Assembly: GCF_014764305.1 (NCBI RefSeq)
Contig: NZ_CP061703.1
Location: 1,067,501-1,131,500 of the forward strand
Direction: 5' to 3'
Length of the DNA stretch: 64,000 nt
Origin: Mesoflavibacter profundi
GTDB taxonomy: Bacteria > Bacteroidota > Bacteroidia > Flavobacteriales > Flavobacteriaceae
Shown: in pieces, positions 9,543 to 16,312 of the stretch
Position numbering within the stretch: position 1 is the first letter of the stretch
Layout: each line of letters begins with the position of its first letter
Position numbers and translations under genes: made by a program
The notes under the pieces: model-generated
The model's input: only the letters and a program-made list of their open reading frames with translations
Database searches by the model: none
Told to the model about the DNA's origin: nothing

Positions 9543-10883
9543 TTAATTAAAAATTGCTTTTACAATATCATTACCGTTTGCAAATAATACTAAAGCTATT
9601 AAAATAAAGAAACCTACCATTTGGGCTTTTTCTAAAAACTTTTCACTAGGCTTACGTCCAGATACGATTTCATATAATAAAAACATAACATGACCGCCAT
9701 CTAATGCAGGTATTGGCAATAAATTTAAAACTCCTAACATAATCGATAAAAAGGCTGTTAAACTCCAAAAAGCTGGCCAACTCCAAGTATCTGGAAAAAT
9801 GTCATAGATAGCCTTAAATCCTCCTACACCTTTATAAGCACCAGTTTTAGGATTAAAAATAGCTTTTAATTGACCAAAATAAGAACTTATTTGACCAGTA
9901 AATTTGTTTAAACCTACACCAAAACTTTCTGTAAAAGAATATTCTTTTCTAATAATTTTTAAATAACCTAAGTCTTCAAGTGTCTTTACACTTGTAATGG
10001 TTTGGATATCTAATTTTGCGTTATTATCTACTTCTAATGTCCTTTCTATGGTTGAATTATCTCTAAGCAAAACTGCACTTACAGATTGTCCTTTATTTGC
10101 CTCTAAAATTGGTTGAATTTGATCAAAATATTGAGCTGGTTGCCCATTAATTGTTTTAAAAATATCTCCCTTTTTTAAGTCTACACTTTTGTTTAACGAA
10201 GTATCCAAGACTTGCTTTACAATAAAAGGTTGTCTTAAATCAAACAAACTACGGTCTTTACTAGAAGATAATTGACCTAAAAAATCTACTGGTAAATCTA
10301 TAGTCTGTTGTGCTCCGTCTCTAGAGATTGTCACGTTATTAGCGCCTATAATATTTTTTCTTATATCAGATTCAAACTCAATTGCTTCTCCATCTATCTT
10401 AACAATTTTATCACCTGTTTTAAATCCTATATCTTTTAAAATTTGATTTTCGATTAAAAAACCATCTTTTATACTTGTTGCAGAAATATCTGAATCGCCA
10501 TAAGCAAAAGACGCTACAATGTAAATTATTAAAGCCAATAGAAAGTTTACAAAAACACCGCCTAACATAATAATTAAACGTTGCCAAGCTGGTTTAGATC
10601 TAAATTCCCACGGTTGTGGCTCTTGTGCCATTTGCTCGGTATCCATACTTTCGTCAATCATTCCAGAGATTTTAACATAACCTCCTAACGGTAACCATCC
10701 TATACCGTAAACCGTTTCGCCTATTTTCTTCTTGAATAAAGAGTATTTTACATCAAAAAAAAGGTAAAACTTTTCGACTCTAGTTTTAAACGCTTTTGCA
10801 GGGATAAAATGTCCTAATTCGTGAAGGACAATAAGTAAAGATAAGCTTAATAAAAATTGCCCTATTTTTATGATAAATTCCAT
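9543..10883 (-). CDS. rseP: RIP metalloprotease RseP (site-2 protease)
   Basis: 446 residues. The zinc site HELGH is at residues 21-25 inside the first membrane helix, and the third zinc ligand is in the late motif LLPIPALDGGHV. Two PDZ-like segments occupy the middle (around residues 125-300) and the last helices close the protein, as expected for M50B intramembrane proteases. These cut membrane-bound anti-sigma factors or signal peptide remnants in the inner membrane. The usual upstream neighbour dxr is absent. A TACTTTTG box (10918-10911) sits about 30 bases before the start, in the divergent region shared with the SCO gene. Confidence 0.95.
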   Translation of the reverse strand: MEFIIKIGQFLLSLSLLIVLHELGHFIPAKAFKTRVEKFYLFFDVKYSLFKKKIGETVYGIGWLPLGGYVKISGMIDESMDTEQMAQEPQPWEFRSKPAWQRLIIMLGGVFVNFLLALIIYIVASFAYGDSDISATSIKDGFLIENQILKDIGFKTGDKIVKIDGEAIEFESDIRKNIIGANNVTISRDGAQQTIDLPVDFLGQLSSSKDRSLFDLRQPFIVKQVLDTSLNKSVDLKKGDIFKTINGQPAQYFDQIQPILEANKGQSVSAVLLRDNSTIERTLEVDNNAKLDIQTITSVKTLEDLGYLKIIRKEYSFTESFGVGLNKFTGQISSYFGQLKAIFNPKTGAYKGVGGFKAIYDIFPDTWSWPAFWSLTAFLSIMLGVLNLLPIPALDGGHVMFLLYEIVSGRKPSEKFLEKAQMVGFFILIALVLFANGNDIVKAIFN

Positions 10884-11016
10884 TTAGTATAATTATTCTA
10901 TAGTAGTCGGCAAAAGTAAGTATTTAACCTTAGTATTAAAAACTTATACCTCTATGGTTTACGTTTATTAACAAATTTTATGAGCTTTATCATAAAGTTA
11001 ATCGTCTAATTAGTCG

Positions 11017-11024
11017 TATTTTTG
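11017..11024 (+). promoter_or_regulatory. -7 element of the SCO gene
   Basis: TATTTTTG fits TAnnTTTG and ends 24 bases before the ATG at 11049. No convincing TTTG lies at the expected -33 distance, so this is a partial match. Confidence 0.45.
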
Positions 11025-11048
11025 TAATCTCAATTTAAAATCTTAGTC

Positions 11049-11723
11049 ATGCTTTCGTTTTTTAAAGCGTATAAAAAATTTGCTATTGTTTTTGGTATAA
11101 TTTCAATTATAATTATTTCAATATTTTACAGCATTTTAAATGTAGAAAAACCTTTACCAATTTATCAACCTGCAATGGTAAGTACAGAGTTGGTAGATAG
11201 CACCATTCAACACCAAATAAAATATCATAAAATAGCCGATTTTAGTTTAATCAACCAAAACGGAGATACTATTACCCAAGCGACTTATAAAGATAAAATT
11301 TACGTTGCCGATTTCTTTTTTACAACCTGTCAAACCATTTGCCCAATTATGACAGATAACATGGTAGATATTCAAAAAGAAATTAAAAATGACGAAGAAG
11401 TTTTGCTTCTATCACATTCTGTAACACCACAAATTGACAGTGTAGCACAGCTAAAACGCTACGCTATTAAAAAAGGCGTTATTGATAGTAAATGGAATTT
11501 AGTAACCGGAGATAAAGGCGAAATTTACCGATTAGCAAGAAAAAGTTATCTCGCAGTTAAAGACGATGGAATGCCAGACGATTACGGCATGGTACATACC
11601 GAAAACTTTATGCTAATAGACAAAAAAAGACAAATTAGAGGCTATTACGATGGTACTAAAAAAGATGAAATTAAACGCCTTTTAAAAGATTTAAAAACGC
11701 TAAAAAAAGAATACCAAGATTAG
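11049..11723 (+). CDS. SCO1/SenC family copper chaperone-like protein
   Basis: 224 residues with an N-terminal membrane anchor (about residues 12-30) and a thioredoxin-fold domain. The copper or redox site is complete: Cys94 and Cys98 in TTCQTICPIM and His183 in MVHTENF. SCO proteins deliver copper to the CuA site of cytochrome c oxidase or keep it reduced, on the periplasmic face of the inner membrane. No oxidase genes are in the window. It precedes the feo genes by 72 bases, but those have their own promoter-like sequence. Confidence 0.9.
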   Translation: MLSFFKAYKKFAIVFGIISIIIISIFYSILNVEKPLPIYQPAMVSTELVDSTIQHQIKYHKIADFSLINQNGDTITQATYKDKIYVADFFFTTCQTICPIMTDNMVDIQKEIKNDEEVLLLSHSVTPQIDSVAQLKRYAIKKGVIDSKWNLVTGDKGEIYRLARKSYLAVKDDGMPDDYGMVHTENFMLIDKKRQIRGYYDGTKKDEIKRLLKDLKTLKKEYQD

Positions 11724-11740
11724 TTTTTAGCTTTCAATTT

Positions 11741-11753
11741 TTTTAGGCTAAAA
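11741..11753. promoter_or_regulatory. putative DtxR/IdeR-type operator before feoAB
   Basis: The palindrome TTTTAGGCTAAAA (six-base arms, one central base) contains TTAGGCTAA, the centre of the classical DtxR/IdeR iron box. It lies just upstream of the TACTTTTG element at 11762-11769, between the -33 and -7 positions, where a bound repressor would block the polymerase. A DtxR/MntR-family gene is 4 kb away. The site is inferred from motif and position. Confidence 0.45.
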
Positions 11754-11761
11754 TTTTCCAT

Positions 11762-11769
11762 TACTTTTG
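11762..11769 (+). promoter_or_regulatory. -7 element of the feoAB promoter
   Basis: TACTTTTG matches TAnnTTTG and ends 26 bases before the TTG start of feoA. No clear TTTG is found at -33, as expected for a promoter whose spacer is taken by an operator. Confidence 0.5.
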
Positions 11770-11795
11770 CTTCTTTAAAATCAATCTAAATAAGC

Positions 11796-12029
11796 TTGAA
11801 TCATACACTTGACACATTAAAAAAAGGAGAAATCGCTACTATAATAGATGTCTCTTCTAAACATATTCCTCTAAAACTTTTAGAAATGGGATGTTTGCCC
11901 GGTAATAGTGTTCAATTGGTTCAATTAGCGCCTTTTGCAGATCCAATGTATTTAAACATTAACGGTAGTCATCTGGCAATTAGAAAAGAAACTGCTATTC
12001 ATATTTTAATTGAAAAAGAAACGGTATGA
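11796..12029 (+). CDS. feoA: ferrous iron transport protein A
   Basis: 77 residues, an SH3-like FeoA domain (KKGEIATIIDV, then LLEMGCLPGNSVQLVQLAPFAD shortened here by description) over the whole length. The start is a TTG: an in-frame TAA lies three codons upstream and no ATG fits the conserved N-terminus. FeoA is a small cytoplasmic partner of FeoB. Its stop overlaps the feoB start by four bases (ATGA), so translation is coupled. Nearby candidate DtxR-type operator at 11741-11753. Confidence 0.92.
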   Translation: MNHTLDTLKKGEIATIIDVSSKHIPLKLLEMGCLPGNSVQLVQLAPFADPMYLNINGSHLAIRKETAIHILIEKETV

Positions 12030-14125
12030 GTAAGCAAATTAATGTCGCTTTAATAGGTAACCCTAATACAGGTAAAACTTCTGTTTTTAATGCCTTAACA
12101 GGATTAAATCAAAAAGTTGGAAACTATCCAGGAATTACTGTTGAAAAAAAAGAAGGTATCTGTAAATTACCAAGAGGCGTTAAAGCGCACATCATTGATT
12201 TACCAGGAACTTATAGTCTTAATGCATCTTCGTTAGACGAAAATGTAGTTATCGAACTTCTTTTAAATAAAAACGACAAAGATTTTCCTGACGTTGCTGT
12301 AGTAGTAAGTGATGTAGAAAATTTAAAACGAAATCTTTTACTTTTCACACAAATAAAAGATTTAGAAATTCCAACCATCCTTGTGATTAATATGGCAGAT
12401 AGGATGAGTTACAAAGGTATTTCTTTAGATATTCCTTATTTAGAGCAAGAGTTAAATACCAAAATTGCCTTAATAAGCACAAGAAAAAAACAAGGTATAG
12501 AAGGCTTAAAAGATCTAATTTCTAATTACAAAGACATTTCTACAACACCTTGCTTACATGCGTCTGAGATTGATTCTGATTACTTTGACAAACTACGCAA
12601 AGCTTTTCCTAACCAATTACTTTATAAATTATGGTTGGTGATTACTCAAGATGTTAATTTCGGAAAAACTGATAGAAACGAAATTGAAGCTATTGCTAGT
12701 TTTAAAACCAAATCTAAAAGTGATTTAAAACGTTTACAGCAAAAAGAAACCATAAAACGTTACCAATTTATTAATAACACTTTAAAAATTGGACAAACCA
12801 TAGATGCAAGTCAGGCTAAAGATTTACGTACAAGATTAGACCGTATCTTAACTCATAAAATATTTGGATACGCCATCTTTTTTATGATTTTGTTGCTAAT
12901 CTTCCAAGCAATATACGATTGGTCTGCTGTACCAATGGATTTTATTGATAGTACGTTTGCTAGTCTTAGTGATTGGGTTAAAAACACATTACCAGAAGGC
13001 GCATTTACTAATTTATTAGCCGAAGGTATTATTTCTGGACTTGGCGGTATTGTTATTTTTATTCCGCAAATCGCATTTTTATTTCTCTTCATAGCTATAC
13101 TAGAAGAAAGTGGTTACATGAGTCGTGTGGTTTTTTTAATGGATCGTATTATGCGACGTTTTGGACTAAGCGGTAAAAGTATTGTCCCACTAATTTCTGG
13201 AACTGCATGTGCCATTCCAGCAATTATGGCAACTCGTAATATAGAAAGCTGGAAAGAACGTCTAATCACCATTTTAGTAACACCTTTTACAACGTGTTCG
13301 GCTAGATTACCTGTCTATTTAATTATCATTTCTTTAGTGATTCCAGAAGGACGATTTTTAGGTTTAAGCTACCAAGCATTAACCTTAATGTTGTTGTATT
13401 TACTAGGTTTTGGTACTGCAATTATTTCGGCATACATTTTAAATAAGGTGCTAAAAATTAAAAGTAAAACGTTTTTTGTAGTAGAAATGCCAAACTACAA
13501 ATTACCATTATTTAAAAATGTTGGATTAACAGTATTAGAAAAAACAAAGTCGTTTGTTTTTGGTGCTGGTAAAATTATTTTAGCGATCTCAATTATTCTT
13601 TGGGTTTTAGCGTCTTATGGTCCTGGAGAAAACTTTAATAATGCTGAAGACATTATAAAAACCGAATACGCGTCGCAAAATTTATCTCAAGACGAATTAG
13701 ACCAAAAAATAGCATCTCATAAATTAGAACATTCTTTTATAGGATTAACAGGTCGCGCAATAGAACCTGTAATACGACCTTTAGGTTACGACTGGAAAAT
13801 AGGGATAGCAATTGTAAGTAGCTTTGCAGCTCGCGAAGTGTTTGTTGGTACATTAGCGACCATTTATAGCGTAGGTAATGATGATGAAGACACTATAAAA
13901 AACCGAATGGCAGGTGAAGTAAATCCAATACTTGGCGGACCATTATTTAATTTTGCATCTGGTATTTCTTTATTATTATTCTATGCGTTTGCAATGCAAT
14001 GTATGAGTACGTTGGCAATTGTAAAACGAGAAACAAACAGCTGGAAGTGGCCAGTTTTACAGCTTGTAATTATGACGTCAATTGCTTATATTACTGCTTT
14101 ACTAGCTTTTCAATTTTTAAAATAA
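12026..14125 (+). CDS. feoB: ferrous iron transporter FeoB
   Basis: 699 residues. The N-terminal G domain has the P-loop GNPNTGKTS at residues 10-18, the G3 motif DLPGTYSL and the guanine-specific NMAD; the FeoB helical spacer follows, then a multi-helix permease with the Cys-containing gate SGTACAIPAIMATR. It imports Fe(II) through the inner membrane. It lies between feoA (four-base overlap) and a 42-residue Cys-rich peptide (one-base gap). It is full length and intact, with no fused FeoA or FeoC domain. Confidence 0.97.
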   Translation: MSKQINVALIGNPNTGKTSVFNALTGLNQKVGNYPGITVEKKEGICKLPRGVKAHIIDLPGTYSLNASSLDENVVIELLLNKNDKDFPDVAVVVSDVENLKRNLLLFTQIKDLEIPTILVINMADRMSYKGISLDIPYLEQELNTKIALISTRKKQGIEGLKDLISNYKDISTTPCLHASEIDSDYFDKLRKAFPNQLLYKLWLVITQDVNFGKTDRNEIEAIASFKTKSKSDLKRLQQKETIKRYQFINNTLKIGQTIDASQAKDLRTRLDRILTHKIFGYAIFFMILLLIFQAIYDWSAVPMDFIDSTFASLSDWVKNTLPEGAFTNLLAEGIISGLGGIVIFIPQIAFLFLFIAILEESGYMSRVVFLMDRIMRRFGLSGKSIVPLISGTACAIPAIMATRNIESWKERLITILVTPFTTCSARLPVYLIIISLVIPEGRFLGLSYQALTLMLLYLLGFGTAIISAYILNKVLKIKSKTFFVVEMPNYKLPLFKNVGLTVLEKTKSFVFGAGKIILAISIILWVLASYGPGENFNNAEDIIKTEYASQNLSQDELDQKIASHKLEHSFIGLTGRAIEPVIRPLGYDWKIGIAIVSSFAAREVFVGTLATIYSVGNDDEDTIKNRMAGEVNPILGGPLFNFASGISLLLFYAFAMQCMSTLAIVKRETNSWKWPVLQLVIMTSIAYITALLAFQFLK

Positions 14126-14126
14126 A

Positions 14127-14255
14127 ATGAATACGTTACAAAATATATTAGTTTTTTTAACCTTTGGCTTTGCACTATACTTTTTAATAAAAAAATACTT
14201 CTTTAAAAAGAAAACAAAAAAGGCATGTGGAAGTGACAATTGTGGTTGTAATTAA
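14127..14255 (+). CDS. FeoB-associated Cys-rich membrane peptide
   Basis: A 42-residue ORF starting one base after the feoB stop and short enough for gene finders to miss. Residues 6-21 form one membrane helix, followed by a lysine-rich stretch and a C-terminal tail with three cysteines in ACGSDNCGC. This is the known layout of FeoB-associated Cys-rich membrane proteins, thought to help FeoB function on the cytoplasmic side; the mechanism is not established. The stop directly abuts the stop of the convergent gene. Confidence 0.85.
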   Translation: MNTLQNILVFLTFGFALYFLIKKYFFKKKTKKACGSDNCGCN

Positions 14256-14678
14256 CTAATCAATCACATGTAACTGAAGCACATAATCTTCAGGTTTTGT
14301 TTTACTAGTACTTACAGGATAAGGCAATAAATCTACACCTTCTATAGAGTATTTAGCTGAAGACTGATCAACAACTATTGGATTTTTTAGATTAGCATAA
14401 GGTGTTATCGTGATGGTTTTTTGTTCTAGGACTTTTCCTTGTTTTAAAATAGACACTAAAACTTCTGCTTTTCCAGCCCAAACACAAGTAACATCTTTTG
14501 GACAACGCGAATCTGAAATCACTTTTATAAATTTCACCTCAACATCTTCATAACTAAAGGCTTTTCCAGACTTTAAATTAGTTACAATTTTTGGTGCTTT
14601 TACTGCTATTGCAATAGAGTCTTGTGCTTTAACAGTAGCACTAAAACATAGTATTAAGGCAAAATAAAATAGTTTCAT
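14256..14678 (-). CDS. hypothetical secreted protein with SRCPxxVxCxWAG motif
   Basis: 140 residues with a signal peptide ending near residue 18 (VKAQ). The conserved phrase SRCPKDVTCVWAGKA at about residues 57-71 holds two cysteines that could form a disulfide; the same phrase is found in many small secreted bacterial proteins of unknown function. It follows the ZIP transporter on the same strand 55 bases downstream and may be in its operon, which hints at a metal-related role but does not prove it. Confidence 0.7.
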   Translation of the reverse strand: MKLFYFALILCFSATVKAQDSIAIAVKAPKIVTNLKSGKAFSYEDVEVKFIKVISDSRCPKDVTCVWAGKAEVLVSILKQGKVLEQKTITITPYANLKNPIVVDQSSAKYSIEGVDLLPYPVSTSKTKPEDYVLQLHVID

Positions 14679-14733
14679 AAAAATTAGCTTAACATGTTGT
14701 CAATATGATAAATATAACCAAAATCTTGCCAAC

Positions 14734-15555
14734 TTATCCTAAAGCCACATCCAAGGTCATCATGACAATAAATCCACCAATAAATCCAAGGGTTGCTATG
14801 TCTGTATATTTATCTCTTTGTGTTTCTGGCACGACTTCTTCTACAACTACAAAAATCATAGCGCCTGCAGCAAAAGCTAATGCATAAGGTAAAATTGGAA
14901 TAAAAAAGGTAACTGCAACAGCACCAATAACTGCAAAAATAGGCTCGACAATTGCACTCATCTGTCCATACCAAAAACTTTTAAACTTACTTACGCCTTG
15001 ACGTCTTAATGGCATAGAAACAGCTAAACCTTCTGGAAAATTTTGTATTCCAATTCCCAATGCCAAAGCAACAGCGCCACCAATACTAGCTTCTGGTATT
15101 CCTGCAGCAACGCCTCCAAAAAGCACACCAACTGCTAAACCTTCTGGTATGTTATGTAATGCAATTGCTAATACTAATAAGGTTGTTCTGTGCCAAGGAG
15201 ATTTTACGCCTTCTTTTTCGCTTTCTTTAAAATTGATATGTAAATGCGGTAATACTTTATCTAATCCAAAAATAAATAATGCGCCTAAAGCAAATCCTAC
15301 CGCAGCAGGAATCACTTTTACAAATCCTTCGCCAGGACTCATTTCTATTCCTGGTGCTAATAAGCTCCAAAAACTGGCAGCAACCATAACGCCACCTGTA
15401 AAACCTAGCATACCATCTAACAAAGCTCTATTCATTCCTTTAAAAAGAAATACTAAAGAAGCTCCTGCAGCTGTAACTATCCATGTGAATAACGATGCAT
15501 ACAACGCTCCTAAAATTGGGTCTATAGACTCAAAATATTGTACAATACTATCCAT
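14734..15555 (-). CDS. zupT: ZIP family divalent metal transporter
   Basis: 273 residues with about eight membrane helices. The metal-binding helices are clear: HNIPEG in helix 4 and NFPEG in helix 5, the second with Asn where many relatives have His. ZIP proteins let Zn, Mn or Fe into the cytoplasm. The ATG begins directly after the stop of the DtxR/MntR-type regulator gene upstream, so both are on one transcript and the transporter is probably under that regulator. The gene symbol reflects the family; ion preference is not known. Confidence 0.88.
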   Translation of the reverse strand: MDSIVQYFESIDPILGALYASLFTWIVTAAGASLVFLFKGMNRALLDGMLGFTGGVMVAASFWSLLAPGIEMSPGEGFVKVIPAAVGFALGALFIFGLDKVLPHLHINFKESEKEGVKSPWHRTTLLVLAIALHNIPEGLAVGVLFGGVAAGIPEASIGGAVALALGIGIQNFPEGLAVSMPLRRQGVSKFKSFWYGQMSAIVEPIFAVIGAVAVTFFIPILPYALAFAAGAMIFVVVEEVVPETQRDKYTDIATLGFIGGFIVMMTLDVALG

Positions 15556-16209
15556 TTATACTAGTTTTATGTAAATGTTATTTGAAATTAATTTAGAAAT
15601 TTGAAGTGTTTTGTCTTCAATTTTTATAGTCATAGAGTCGTCAAACTTTTCTTTTCCAACCACTTCAATAGAAGTTCCTAAGGCTATATTATGTTTACTT
15701 AGATATTTTAAAAAATCTGATGAAGAATCGTTTACACCAACACAAACACCAACACTGTTAATGTTTACTTTAGATAAAATTGTTTTTTCTCTTGTAACCA
15801 TATTTCCGTTTTTATCCGGAATTGGATCTCCATGCGGATCATGCGTAGGAAACTCTAAAAACGCATCCAATTGATTGACTAATTTATCAGATTTAATATG
15901 CTCTAATTGCTCTGCTACATCGTGCACTTCGTCCCAAGTAAAATTAAGCTTTTGCACTAAAAACACTTCCCAAAGTCTATGTTTTCTAATAATTGAAGTC
16001 GCTACAATTTTACCATCTTTTGTTAGGCTAACACCTTGATATTTTACGTAATTTACCAAGTTTTTTTCGGCTAATTTTTTAACCATATCGGTTACAGAAG
16101 ACGCTTTGGTCTCCATTTGCTCTGCAATTGCATTGGTGCTTACTGCTGTTGTACCATGCTTACCAAGATGATAAATTGCTTTTAAATAATTCTCTTCAGA
16201 TAAAGTCAC
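15556..16209 (-). CDS. mntR: DtxR/MntR family metal-dependent repressor
   Basis: About 217 residues: a winged HTH (SEENYLKAIYHL, then TKASSVTDMVKKLAEKNLV), a dimer and metal domain with HDVAEQLEHI and HDPHGDPIP, and a C-terminal FeoA/SH3-like domain. The frame is open back to an ATG at 16239, but that ATG overlaps a TATCTTTG promoter element (16236-16229), so transcription should start downstream of it. The GTG at 16209 gives the usual family start M-T-L-S-E-E-N-Y and was chosen. It represses metal uptake genes when loaded with Mn or Fe. A long palindrome lies in its divergent promoter. Confidence 0.9.
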   Translation of the reverse strand: MTLSEENYLKAIYHLGKHGTTAVSTNAIAEQMETKASSVTDMVKKLAEKNLVNYVKYQGVSLTKDGKIVATSIIRKHRLWEVFLVQKLNFTWDEVHDVAEQLEHIKSDKLVNQLDAFLEFPTHDPHGDPIPDKNGNMVTREKTILSKVNINSVGVCVGVNDSSSDFLKYLSKHNIALGTSIEVVGKEKFDDSMTIKIEDKTLQISKLISNNIYIKLV

Positions 16210-16228
16210 TAGTTCATTTTTAGATAAA

Positions 16229-16236
16229 CAAAGATA
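16229..16236 (-). promoter_or_regulatory. -7 element of the mntR-zupT promoter
   Basis: TATCTTTG on the minus strand fits TAnnTTTG. It covers the codons just after the most distal possible ATG (16239), which argues for the GTG start at 16209. Confidence 0.5.
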
Positions 16237-16253
16237 CAAATTTTTATATTCAA

Positions 16254-16287
16254 AAACATATTTTTAGACAAGACTAAAAATATGTTT
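16254..16287. promoter_or_regulatory. palindromic operator between mntR-zupT and TonB receptor
   Basis: A perfect inverted repeat with 14-base arms, AAACATATTTTTAG at 16254-16267 and CTAAAAATATGTTT at 16274-16287, around the spacer ACAAGA. The inner half, TTTTTAG-N6-CTAAAAA, is like DtxR/MntR-family boxes. The right arm overlaps the TATATTTG element of the receptor gene, so binding would repress it, and it lies 18 bases upstream of the mntR -7 element, consistent with autoregulation. Confidence 0.65.
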
Positions 16288-16294
16288 ATATTTG
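16287..16294 (+). promoter_or_regulatory. -7 element of the TonB-dependent receptor gene
   Basis: TATATTTG is an exact TAnnTTTG match, 18 bases before the ATG at 16313, so the leader is about 12 bases. TTTAG at the right -33 distance replaces TTTG and is part of the palindrome. Confidence 0.6.
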
Positions 16295-16312
16295 CATAAA
16301 AATAATTAACTA

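Noticed and set aside
12853-13092. Reverse ORF inside feoB
   Set aside because: Antisense shadow of a conserved membrane-protein region.
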